Source of the DNA: Allosphingosinicella sp.
GTDB taxonomy: Bacteria > Pseudomonadota > Alphaproteobacteria > Sphingomonadales > Sphingomonadaceae
Assembly: GCA_030146745.1 (NCBI GenBank)
Contig: JASLBD010000263.1
Coordinates: forward strand, 1-7,482
Direction: 5' to 3'
Length of the DNA: 7,482 nucleotides
Positions 1 through 6,017 of this stretch are shown one piece after another. The first letter of the stretch is position 1. The number at the start of each line of letters is the position of its first letter. The notes beneath the pieces are model-generated. The model saw only the letters and a list, made by a program, of their open reading frames with translations, had not been told where the DNA came from and made no database searches. The position numbers and the translations under genes are program-made.

Positions 1-42
1 CGGATCGTGCAATTGGTGGTGGAGGCCACCCCCGCGCCCTAG
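1..42 (+). CDS. C-terminal end of an unidentified upstream gene (partial)
   Basis: Frame 1 reads thirteen codons, RIVQLVVEATPAP, and then a TAG at 40-42. Twelve of the thirteen codons end in G or C, as in the other genes of the window, so this is plausibly the tail of a real plus-strand gene that begins left of the window. It is convergent with the DUF3833-type gene, with 11 bp between the two stop codons and no room for a separate terminator. The fragment is too short to identify. In other proteobacteria DUF3833 genes often sit near cyclopropane-fatty-acid-synthase-type genes, but nothing here proves that. Confidence 0.4.
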   Translation, partial: RIVQLVVEATPAP

Positions 43-53
43 GAGGCCGGCCT

Positions 54-518
54 TCAGTCGAGCCTGCGGATGGTCGAGTTGAGGGTGGCGGCCTTGAAAC
101 CGAACTTCCTGAAGACCATCCGGTTGGACGCGGTCCGGCCGCCCGGATGGAGCGTGATCCACTGCTCGACCTGGGCGCTCGCCTCGCGTGCCTGATATTT
201 GAGGTGGAGGACGTTGCCGCGGATGTCGCCGGTGACGGGCCCCACCGCGTCGGAGATGGTGCCGCTGACCCGGTTCGGCCCGGAGCGGACGAGGCGCCAG
301 GAGCGGCGGCGGGCGGGCTTGCCCTCCTCGTAGACCATCTGCTCGAGGATGAGCGCGCCCGATTTGTCGAGGCGGCCGCGGCTGACGTCGCGGACCTTGT
401 GGGAGCCGGACAGGGCCATGTTGACGGTGCCGGCGCCTTCGGTGCGGCCGACGAAGAAATGCTCGGGGGCGGCGGCGGCGGCGAGGAGGAGGAAGCCCAG
501 GGACGCTGACAGAGACAC
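54..518 (-). CDS. DUF3833-family exported protein
   Basis: This 154-residue protein has the hallmarks I associate with DUF3833: an early FFxGRTEGxG motif (residues 21-30), a middle SDAVGPVTGDIRGN stretch (about 89-102) and a C-terminal QWITLHPGGRTASN...RKFGF...IRRLD block. The family has no established activity. The fold is probably beta-rich and lipocalin-like. The N-terminus is a hydrophobic stretch (LGFLLLAAAAA, residues 7-17), so export to the periplasm is likely with cleavage near residues 15-18, although the n-region has no Lys or Arg. The start is GTG at 518-516, supported by GGAG (plus-strand 526-529) seven bases upstream. A (GGC)5 run at 468-482 encodes the poly-Ala of the signal. 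The gene is divergent from the DUF3857/TPR gene and convergent with the partial gene on its left. Family call fairly sure; function unknown. Confidence 0.75.
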   Translation of the reverse strand: MSLSASLGFLLLAAAAAPEHFFVGRTEGAGTVNMALSGSHKVRDVSRGRLDKSGALILEQMVYEEGKPARRRSWRLVRSGPNRVSGTISDAVGPVTGDIRGNVLHLKYQAREASAQVEQWITLHPGGRTASNRMVFRKFGFKAATLNSTIRRLD

Positions 519-525
519 AGGCTTA

Positions 526-529
526 CTCC
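526..529 (-). promoter_or_regulatory. Shine-Dalgarno deciding the GTG start of the DUF3833 gene
   Basis: On the minus strand the sequence reads TGGAG, seven bases, then GTG. The frame stays open further upstream, but I see no ATG, GTG or TTG with a ribosome binding site there, so this motif fixes the start at position 518. Confidence 0.6.
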
Positions 530-635
530 AGTCGAATAATTCAATTTCGCCCAGGCGTTTAGAGCAGCCGGAACGGCAGGGCCAGCCGCTACGCGCCCGC
601 TCCCGCCGGCAAGGGTGCCGGGATCGCGCTCCAGG

Positions 636-665
636 TTGGAATTTCCGGTTTTTCAGTGATATAAG
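636..665 (+). promoter_or_regulatory. Extended -10 promoter of the DUF3857/TPR gene
   Basis: TTGGAA (636-641, 4/6 to TTGACA) is followed by an 18-bp spacer and TATAAG (660-665, 5/6 to TATAAT). TG at 657-658 forms an extended -10. Transcription would start near 671-673, leaving a leader of only about 14 bases before the ATG at 686. The ribosome binding site would be the GGGGGAA run at 674-680. This looks like a housekeeping (RpoD-type) promoter. The rest of the 519-685 divergent spacer contains nothing else I can support. Confidence 0.55.
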
Positions 666-685
666 GCGCTTCGGGGGAAAATCTC

Positions 686-3600
686 ATGCGGTCTATAGGG
701 TTCGCGCTTACGGCGGCAATCTTGGTTTCGACCGGGGCCCAGGCCGTCGACAAGCCGGTTATCGGGCCCGCGCCCGCCTGGGTGAAGCCGGTGAGCCTGC
801 CGGCGGAGCGGAAGGCGGACGAAGCGCCCATCCGCATCCTCCTCTCCGACCAGCAGCTGCTGCTCGAGCCCAGCCGCCAGATCGTCTATTCCGAGTTCGC
901 TTTCAGGATCCAGACCCCGCAAGGGCTGGGAGCCGGCAACCTCTCCTTTCCGTGGCGGCCCGAGACAGACGAGCTGGCGGTCCACAAGCTGCTCATCCGG
1001 CGCGGCGCGCAGACGATCGATGTGCTCGCCTCCGGACAGACCTTCACCGTGGTCCGGCGCGAAACCAACCTCGAGAGCGCGACGCTGGACGGAGTCCTCA
1101 CCGCCAACATCCAGCCGGAAGGCCTGCAGGTCGGCGACGTGCTCGAATTCGCCGCCTCTCTGACCTCGAGCGACCCGGTGATGAGGGGGCATGTCGAGCA
1201 GGTCGCCGGCACGTGGAACGGCGCCGAGATCGGGAGGGCGCACCTGCGCATGCAATGGCCCGCCAGCGTCAAGGCGAGGCTCCGCCAGACGAAGGACCTG
1301 CCCCCGCTCAAGGTGGGCAAGGCGGGCGGCCTGAACTTCGCGGAATTTACCGTCGACGGGCTGGCCCCCGTCGAACCGCCCAAGGGCGCCCCGCCCCGCT
1401 ACCGGATGGGGCGGATGGTCGAGCTGACCGACTTCGCCTCCTGGGCCGATCTAGGAGCGCTGATGGCGCCGCTCTACGCCAAGGCCGCCGTCCTTCCGGC
1501 GCAGGGGCCGTTGCGCACCGAGCTCGAGCGCATCCGGGGCCTGTCGGCGGATCCCAGATTGCGGGCCGAAGCGGCGCTGGCTCTGGTCCAGGACCGGGTG
1601 CGCTACGTGTTTCTTGCCATGGGCTCGGGCGGCCTGGTCCCGGCCGACGCGGAGACGACCTGGTCCCGGCGCTACGGGGATTGCAAGGGCAAGACCGCGC
1701 TTCTGCTGGCGCTCCTCCACGAGCTCGGCATCGAGGCCGAGCCGGTGGCCGTGAGCAGCGTCTCCGGCGACGGGCTGGATTCGCGCCTGCCGATGGTGGG
1801 AGCCTTCGATCACGTCCTGGTCCGGGCCAGGGTCGGCGGACGCACCTATTGGATGGACGGCACCCGGACCGGGGACACCAGCCTCGACAGGCTCGCCGTC
1901 CCGGCCTTCGGCTGGGGGCTTCCGCTGCTTCCCAAGGGCGCCGCGCTGGTGCGGATGATGCCGGAGCCGCTGCAAATCCCCTCGCACCTGCTCGACATCC
2001 GAATCGACGCCACCGCCGGCCTCACCGTCCCGGCCCCGGCGAAGGTCGAGGCGATCCTGCGCGGCGACGGGGCGGTGGGGGTCAATCTCGGCCTTGCGAG
2101 CTTGGCCGGCGATGCCCGCGACCGCGCCCTGCGCGAATATTGGAAGACCCATTTCGACTTCATCGACATCCAGTCGGCCAGCGCCACTTTCGACAAAGGC
2201 AAAGGCGAGCTGCGCCTGGCAATGACCGGCCTTGCGAAAATGGACTGGAGCCGGGGCCAGTACGAAACGGACCATACCGGCGTCGGCTATCCTGCCGATT
2301 TCAGCCGCGATCCGGGGCCGGACCGGGACGCCCCCTTCGCGGTCGCCTATCCTTATTTCACCAAGACCGTGGAAACGATCCTGCTGCCGCCGGGCTTTGC
2401 CAATCTGACGGGCGGGGCCAACGCCGCCCTGGACGAAACGATCGCCGGCGTCGAATATCGCCGCAAGGCGGTGCTCGCCGACAATGTCTTCACCGTCGAA
2501 AAGACGGAGCGCAGCATCGTTCCCGAATTTCCGGCCAAGGACGCGGCGGCCGCGCAGGTTGCCCTTCGGGCGCTTGCCGAGACCGCCGTCGCCATCCGGA
2601 TTCCGTCCAATTACGAACGAACGGAGCAGGAGGTTTCGGCTTCCCTCGCGACGACCCCGACCACGGCAACGGCCTTCGTCGACCGGGCGGTCATGCTGAT
2701 GGATCGCCAGCGCTACGACGATTCGATCGAGGACCTCGACCGGGCGGCCGCGCTCGATCCGAAGAATCCGTGGGCCCTGGCCAATCGCGGCCTCGCGCGG
2801 GTCTGGAAAGGCGAATTCGATCGGGCGGCGGCCGATCTCGACGCCGCTGCCGCCCTCGATGCGCGAAACGCGGTCGTCTTCCGCGGCCGGGGGCTGATGG
2901 CCCAGCTGAAGGGCGAATATGCGAAGGCGGTGGCCGCCTATACGACGTCGCTGGAGATCCATCCGGGCAGCTTCGCGCTCGGACATCGCGCGGAGGCCCA
3001 TTGGGGCGCCGGAGACGGCGCCGCGGCGCTGGCCGATTCGGCGGCGGCGCTGAAGCAGAGACCGGGCTGGATCGACCTTTATCTGCTCCGGGCCAACATC
3101 CTGCGCAGGGACGGCAGGAAGGAGGAGGCTCTCGCCGAAGCCGTCGCGGCGGCCGCCGCTAACCCCGAGAACAATTATGCCCATCTGGTCGCCGGCAACA
3201 TCTACAGCGCCTTCGGCGAAACCGCCCGGGCGATGCGAGCCTTCGACCGGGCCATCGCGCTGAAGCCGGAGGCCTACATCTACCTCAATCGCGGGCTTCA
3301 CCGTCCGAAAGCCGACGTCGCGGGCCGGCGCGCGGACATCGAGGCGGCGCTGAAGCTGGAGCCCGGGTTCGACGAAGCCCTTGCCGCCAAAGCGGACCTG
3401 CAGGTCGAGGAAGGCGACTTCGCCGGAGCCATCGCCACCTATTCGACCGCGATCGCCGCCTCGCCCGAAGAGCCCCGACTGCTGGCGGAGCGCGGCATCG
3501 CCTACAGCCGGAAAGGCGATTCCGGGCACGCCGAAAAGGATTTCGCCGCGGCCCGGGCCAAGGCCGGCGAAGCGAGCGAGTTGAACGGCATCTGCTGGTC

Positions 3601-3916
3601 CAAGGCGACTGCGGGCGTCGCCCTCGAATCGGCGCTGGCCGACTGCGACTTCGCCTTGAGCAAGGCTCCCGGCAACTCGGCCTATCTCGACAGCCGCGCC
3701 CTCGTCCTGCTGCGCCTTGGCCGGATCGACGAGGCGATCGCCGATTATGATCGGGCGCTGGCCAAATCCCCCAACCAATCCTCCTCGCTCTTCGGGCGGG
3801 CGCTGGCCTGGGCGCGAAAGGGCGACAAGGCGAAATCCGACGCCGACCTCGCCGCCGCCCTCAAGCTCAGCCCGGACGTCCGGACCCGCTTCGAAGGCTA
3901 CGGCCTGAAGCTCTAG
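686..3916 (+). CDS. Secreted DUF3857 / transglutaminase-like / TPR protein
   Basis: A 1076-residue protein. Residues 1-20 are a Sec signal peptide (positive start, hydrophobic core, AQA|VD cleavage site), so it acts in the periplasm or outside the cell. Residues ~50-230 match the beta-rich DUF3857 domain. Residues ~285-395 form a transglutaminase-like core with an intact triad: Cys333 in RRYGDCKGK, His376 in FDHVLV and Asp391 in YWMDGT. Residues ~395-650 are a further beta-rich region. From ~660 to 1060 I count about twelve consecutive 34-residue TPR units (for example RYDDSIEDLDRAAALDPKN, and GRIDEAIADYDRALAKSPN near the end), which would form a long solenoid for binding partners. In the family, such cores are cysteine peptidases or transferases, and the substrate is unknown. 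A reasonable inference is a periplasmic peptidase or crosslinker with a TPR scaffold. The ATG has a G-rich ribosome binding site. The gene stands alone; both flanks carry regulatory spacers. Confidence 0.85.
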   Translation: MRSIGFALTAAILVSTGAQAVDKPVIGPAPAWVKPVSLPAERKADEAPIRILLSDQQLLLEPSRQIVYSEFAFRIQTPQGLGAGNLSFPWRPETDELAVHKLLIRRGAQTIDVLASGQTFTVVRRETNLESATLDGVLTANIQPEGLQVGDVLEFAASLTSSDPVMRGHVEQVAGTWNGAEIGRAHLRMQWPASVKARLRQTKDLPPLKVGKAGGLNFAEFTVDGLAPVEPPKGAPPRYRMGRMVELTDFASWADLGALMAPLYAKAAVLPAQGPLRTELERIRGLSADPRLRAEAALALVQDRVRYVFLAMGSGGLVPADAETTWSRRYGDCKGKTALLLALLHELGIEAEPVAVSSVSGDGLDSRLPMVGAFDHVLVRARVGGRTYWMDGTRTGDTSLDRLAVPAFGWGLPLLPKGAALVRMMPEPLQIPSHLLDIRIDATAGLTVPAPAKVEAILRGDGAVGVNLGLASLAGDARDRALREYWKTHFDFIDIQSASATFDKGKGELRLAMTGLAKMDWSRGQYETDHTGVGYPADFSRDPGPDRDAPFAVAYPYFTKTVETILLPPGFANLTGGANAALDETIAGVEYRRKAVLADNVFTVEKTERSIVPEFPAKDAAAAQVALRALAETAVAIRIPSNYERTEQEVSASLATTPTTATAFVDRAVMLMDRQRYDDSIEDLDRAAALDPKNPWALANRGLARVWKGEFDRAAADLDAAAALDARNAVVFRGRGLMAQLKGEYAKAVAAYTTSLEIHPGSFALGHRAEAHWGAGDGAAALADSAAALKQRPGWIDLYLLRANILRRDGRKEEALAEAVAAAAANPENNYAHLVAGNIYSAFGETARAMRAFDRAIALKPEAYIYLNRGLHRPKADVAGRRADIEAALKLEPGFDEALAAKADLQVEEGDFAGAIATYSTAIAASPEEPRLLAERGIAYSRKGDSGHAEKDFAAARAKAGEASELNGICWSKATAGVALESALADCDFALSKAPGNSAYLDSRALVLLRLGRIDEAIADYDRALAKSPNQSSSLFGRALAWARKGDKAKSDADLAAALKLSPDVRTRFEGYGLKL

Positions 3917-4028
3917 GATGGAAGGCGATCGTCGCCGGCTCGACCCGGCCCGAAGGCCGCGGCAGGGCCGCCCCACCGCTCCCCTCACCACACGGGTCGC
4001 GATTTCTTCAGGAACCTCCTTGCTACCA

Positions 4029-4047
4029 ATACTGTGATGCACAGTAT
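4029..4047. promoter_or_regulatory. Perfect 19-bp inverted repeat, candidate operator
   Basis: ATACTGTG-atg-CACAGTAT has eight-base arms with no mismatch around a three-base centre. Its length and symmetry suit the binding site of a dimeric helix-turn-helix regulator. It lies about 90 bp upstream of the start predicted from the EcfG-like promoter, which favours an activator or a second upstream promoter over simple repression. As RNA it would be a short hairpin without a U-tract, so a terminator is unlikely. No regulator gene is present in the window. The regulator family cannot be named from the site alone. Confidence 0.5.
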
Positions 4048-4107
4048 CGTTGCTGTATCTGTATCTAGTGATAACCCTTGGTTCGTCCACAACGGACTGA
4101 ATAGTTC

Positions 4108-4132
4108 GGAACAGCTCTTGGTGCCCTTTGTT
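4108..4132 (+). promoter_or_regulatory. EcfG-like (general stress response) promoter
   Basis: GGAAC (4108-4112), sixteen bases, then TGTT (4129-4132). The alphaproteobacterial general stress sigma factor EcfG recognises GGAAC-N16/17-CGTT-type promoters, so only the first base of the -10 differs. The predicted start near 4138-4140 gives a leader of about 27 bases containing AAAGGAG, exactly where a promoter for the three-gene cassette should be. A weaker RpoD-type alternative overlaps it: TTGGTT at 4078-4083, N16, AATAGT at 4100-4105. Confidence 0.5.
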
Positions 4133-4150
4133 GAGTTAACGGGGAATTGT

Positions 4151-4157
4151 AAAGGAG
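4151..4157 (+). promoter_or_regulatory. Strong Shine-Dalgarno deciding the start of cassette gene A
   Basis: AAAGGAG lies eight bases upstream of the ATG at 4166. This is the best ribosome binding site of the cassette and sets the start at 4166 rather than at the upstream in-frame GTG/ATG (4034/4037), which lies inside the palindrome. Confidence 0.8.
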
Positions 4158-4165
4158 TACCCACC

Positions 4166-4894
4166 ATGAGATATCCTATGCTGACGGCCGTCGCGGCGGT
4201 GGCGGTTATCGCGGCCGGTTCTGCTTCGTCGATGATCCAGCAGGACGGGCCCAAGCCCAAGATGACCGAAGCGCCGGCGCCCGACGACCGCTATGCCGTC
4301 TGGGCTTCTCAAAAGCCCGGCCAGCCGGTGCAGGCGATGGTCCAGTTCGCCGGGGTCACCGCCGATGCCCGGGTCCGCGCGGCCTTCTCGCGCCATCAGG
4401 TGCGGCCCTATTCCATCCATATGTTTCTCGAGAATCGCTACGGCGCCCACACCACGGACCCGTCGAAGGCGTCGCTCGACCTTATCGAAGCGGCTCGCCG
4501 GCAATCGATCGGGATGCGCGAGTCGCAGGGCAAGAGCCTCAAGGCGCGGGCGAGCGCCATGCTCGCGCCGGGCGGCCTCGACGGGCGTCGCGGGATCGCC
4601 GAGGCGCTGCCCGACATCGAGGCTCAGCGGCAGCGCGGGCTGAGCGGCCTCAAGCGCGGAGTTCCCATCATCTACGGCGCCCGGGTCGTCGGTTCCGCCG
4701 ATGCCCTGCGCGCCTTGGCGAAGGAGGCCGGAATCGCCGCGGTGACGCCCGGCATTCTCGGCGCCGAGGGCCGAATCGGAGTCCCGACCCCCACCGCGCC
4801 GACCGCTCCGCAACGCGGCCCGGCCGCGAAGAAGTCCGACGCCGAGCTCAATGCCAGCCTGCGCGCGCTTGCCGGCGCCGCTTCGGGAGAATGA
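4166..4894 (+). CDS. Cassette gene A: exported protein of unknown function, possibly I9-like
   Basis: A 242-residue protein that I do not recognise. Residues 1-20 are a Sec signal (MRYPMLTAVAAVAVIAAGSA), followed by a Pro-rich linker. The mature part has no cysteine. Residues 54-90 look like strand-helix-strand (VQAMVQFAGV, TADARVRAAFSRHQV, RPYSIHMFL). Residues ~100-165 are a charged helical segment. Residues 166-196 are again strand-helix-strand (PIIYGARVVG, SADALRALAKEA, IAAVTPG). Together this resembles the beta-alpha-beta-beta-alpha-beta order of subtilisin propeptides (inhibitor I9) with a helical insert between strands two and three. That is a pattern resemblance only. The tail (~205-224) is Pro/Thr/Ala-rich, then a short helix. 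The start is set by AAAGGAG at eight bases. The stop overlaps or touches gene B, so the two are translationally coupled. Confidence 0.8.
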   Translation: MRYPMLTAVAAVAVIAAGSASSMIQQDGPKPKMTEAPAPDDRYAVWASQKPGQPVQAMVQFAGVTADARVRAAFSRHQVRPYSIHMFLENRYGAHTTDPSKASLDLIEAARRQSIGMRESQGKSLKARASAMLAPGGLDGRRGIAEALPDIEAQRQRGLSGLKRGVPIIYGARVVGSADALRALAKEAGIAAVTPGILGAEGRIGVPTPTAPTAPQRGPAAKKSDAELNASLRALAGAASGE

Positions 4895-4896
4895 CC

Positions 4897-5484
4897 ATGA
4901 CCGCTTTTGCAACGCCTCGCGGCACCCGGAAGGGCGCCTTCGCCACCGCTTTCTGCGCGATTGCCTGCTTCGCCGCCGGCGGCGCCGGCGCCTCGACCAC
5001 CCCCAAGCAATATCCCCATGTCGGCGATATCTATTACGGCGGGGCGAATTATGCCGACTCGATCTTCTCGAGCCACGCCCCGTACGGCAATTACGTCACC
5101 AACACCTTCTGGTCGGATCCCGGGCTCGAGATCGACATCAACATGGGCACAGTCTATTTCGACGCTTGCACGTCCTGGTCCGACATGCCCAAATTCTACG
5201 ACGATTGCGTCACCGCCGGTGTATCGGAGACCGGCAGCGCCCGAAGCTTCGGGATCGGCACCTACGATTTGCGGCTGCTGCGCCAGGGACAGAATTATTC
5301 CGGCGAATGGAACTTCAGCGGCGGAAGCGGCGCTTCGGCGGCGGTGACGGTGTCGTGGCAGGAAGTCTGGAAGGATTTCTGCCCGGCCGAGAGTCCGTGG
5401 TGCATGAACTCGAATGCGGGCGGCCGCTTCTTGTCGACCACCTGGACTTATGGCAGCACCGACTACAAGACCTGGAACTACTAA
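4897..5484 (+). CDS. Cassette gene B: secreted aromatic-rich four-cysteine protein, unknown function
   Basis: A 195-residue protein that I do not recognise. It starts with a basic stretch (RGTRK) and a hydrophobic core ending AGGAGA|STT, so a Sec signal is cleaved near residue 32. Cys24 (AIAC) is a poor lipobox because hydrophobic residues continue after it. The mature protein is rich in Tyr, Trp, Phe, Gly and Ser, suggesting a beta-rich extracytoplasmic fold. It has four cysteines, Cys91, Cys104, Cys162 and Cys169, spaced C-X12-C and C-X6-C, which fits two disulfides formed after export. It ends in an aromatic residue (KTWNY). Two in-frame ATGs are possible: 4891 overlaps the gene A stop as ATGA, and 4897 sits seven bases after GGGAG (4885-4889). 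I chose 4897 for that spacing. Either way the gene is coupled to gene A. Confidence 0.8.
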   Translation: MTAFATPRGTRKGAFATAFCAIACFAAGGAGASTTPKQYPHVGDIYYGGANYADSIFSSHAPYGNYVTNTFWSDPGLEIDINMGTVYFDACTSWSDMPKFYDDCVTAGVSETGSARSFGIGTYDLRLLRQGQNYSGEWNFSGGSGASAAVTVSWQEVWKDFCPAESPWCMNSNAGGRFLSTTWTYGSTDYKTWNY

Positions 5485-5495
5485 ATCCGGCAATG

Positions 5496-5499
5496 GGAG
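5496..5499 (+). promoter_or_regulatory. Shine-Dalgarno pointing to an ATT start for cassette gene C
   Basis: GGAG, inside the purine run GGGAGAAGGG (5495-5504), lies 12 bases after the gene B stop and seven bases before an in-frame ATT at 5507. No ATG, GTG or TTG occurs in that frame between the gene B stop and the middle of the membrane segment. Confidence 0.5.
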
Positions 5500-5506
5500 A
5501 AGGGCG

Positions 5507-5908
5507 ATTCGGACGGGACGAAAGTCAGGCCGCCGCGCCCTTCTTCTCGTCGGCGTGGCCGCGCTGGCGGCGCTGGCTGCCCTTGTTCTGCGAGAGATAC
5601 GGATCCCGCGCGGCGACTGGACCGATCCAAGTTGGAACGCGGTCGAGCGCTCGGTTGCCCGGCAGGCGCTCTCCACCTGGCGGCTCGAGGCCCGCAAGGT
5701 GGGCGGCCCGGCGCGAAGATTGGCGCTTGGCGACCGGGTGACCGACATCGAGCACCGGCCCGGGACGTGCGAGACCAAGGTGCCCGGGGCGTTCCCCAAC
5801 TCCGAATCTTATGATTATCACGCCACCGTTCGGGCCTATTCCATCTTCGGCTTCGAAGTGGCCTCGGCGCGGTTCACCTGCGGCGGTCTCGCCTGGGAAT
5901 CCCGCTAA
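5507..5908 (+). CDS. Cassette gene C: small membrane-anchored periplasmic protein, apparent ATT start
   Basis: A 133-residue protein that I do not recognise, if started at ATT 5507. The N-terminus is then basic (RTGRKSGRR), followed by one hydrophobic helix (residues 11-28, ALLLVGVAALAALAALVL). This is a classic N-in anchor with the remaining ~100 residues in the periplasm. That part contains Trp38, Trp43 and Trp58 and two cysteines, Cys88 (GTCETK) and Cys125 (FTCGG), which could form one disulfide. The C-terminus is WESR. Starting at ATG 5414 or 5450 would overlap gene B by 71 or 35 bp, has no ribosome binding site and adds an out-of-frame-like tail. GTG 5555 would remove the basic region. 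The gene follows gene B by 22 bp and is probably cotranscribed. Gene reality is good; the exact start is uncertain. Confidence 0.65.
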   Translation: MRTGRKSGRRALLLVGVAALAALAALVLREIRIPRGDWTDPSWNAVERSVARQALSTWRLEARKVGGPARRLALGDRVTDIEHRPGTCETKVPGAFPNSESYDYHATVRAYSIFGFEVASARFTCGGLAWESR

Positions 5909-5922
5909 ACCAGCCGGCTCTG
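5909..5922. repeat. Left copy of a 14-bp direct repeat matching the 3' end of pyrG
   Basis: ACCAGCCGGCTCTG occurs here and again at 6173-6186, inside the last codons of pyrG. Read on the minus strand, this copy also decodes as Gln-Ser-Arg-Leu-Val followed by a stop (TAG, overlapping the gene C stop), the same ending as PyrG. It directly follows the gene C stop codon. Confidence 0.6.
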
Positions 5923-5953
5923 TTGAACGGACGGCTTGTCGGTAGCCCGAAAC

Positions 5954-5982
5954 TTGATCTTGATTCTCGTTCATGATATGTT
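5954..5982 (+). promoter_or_regulatory. Extended -10 promoter in the cassette-pyrG spacer
   Basis: TTGATC (5954-5959, 4/6 to TTGACA), a 17-bp spacer, then TATGTT (5977-5982, 4/6 to TATAAT), with TG at 5974-5975 as an extended -10. Transcription would start near 5988-5990, about 20 bases before the AAGGAGGAG at 6007. This promoter cannot serve any large plus-strand gene, because the next thing downstream is pyrG in the opposite direction. Confidence 0.5.
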
Positions 5983-6017
5983 CCCAAGGGCGGTTTTGTA
6001 CCCGGGAAGGAGGAGTG

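Larger units (their letters stand above)
3917..4165. other. Regulatory spacer, no gene
   Basis: The first ~100 bases are GC-rich and hold small inverted repeats (GGCGA-tcg-TCGCC at 3924-3936; CGGCCC...GGGCCG around 3945-3975) without a T-tract, so I do not call a terminator. From about 4010 the composition becomes clearly more AT-rich than any neighbouring coding DNA. This part holds a 19-bp palindrome (4029-4047), two copies of CTGTAT just after it, an EcfG-like promoter and the strong ribosome binding site of the next gene. The frame of the next gene is open back to 4034, but the codon choice there is unlike coding sequence. Confidence 0.6.

Noticed and set aside
349..3162. 937-codon plus-strand ORF
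   Set aside because: It overlaps the DUF3857/TPR gene in another frame, is Arg/Gly/Pro-rich without domains, and is a high-GC shadow.
3924..3980. Inverted repeats after the TPR gene as a Rho-independent terminator
   Set aside because: The stems are short (5-6 bp) and no T-tract follows; at this GC content such repeats are common.
1451..4090. 879-codon minus-strand ORF
   Set aside because: It is antisense to the TPR gene, has low-complexity composition, and lacks a recognisable motif or credible ribosome binding site. The overlapping TPR protein is clearly the real one.
4034..4165. Upstream start for gene A adding 44 residues
   Set aside because: The added codons are AT-rich and unlike coding sequence, the start lies inside the palindrome, the extension would bury the signal peptide, and ATG 4166 has an excellent Shine-Dalgarno.
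4909..4992. Lipoprotein signal in gene B (Cys24)
   Set aside because: The AIAC sequence lacks Leu/Val/Ile at -3 and is followed by more hydrophobic residues and a good type I site (AGA|ST).
5414..5506. ATG 5414 start for gene C
   Set aside because: It overlaps gene B by 71 bp, has no ribosome binding site, and gives a disordered N-terminus that only reflects gene B read out of frame.
4672..5799. 375-codon minus-strand ORF across genes A to C
   Set aside because: It is antisense shadow coding with Arg/Ala/Gly-rich composition and no domain; it spans three coherent exported proteins.
5525..5974. 149-codon minus-strand ORF beginning MNENQ
   Set aside because: It is mostly antisense to gene C and Gly/Arg-rich, and it has no clear ribosome binding site. 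Gene C has signal-anchor and cysteine features that the antisense lacks.
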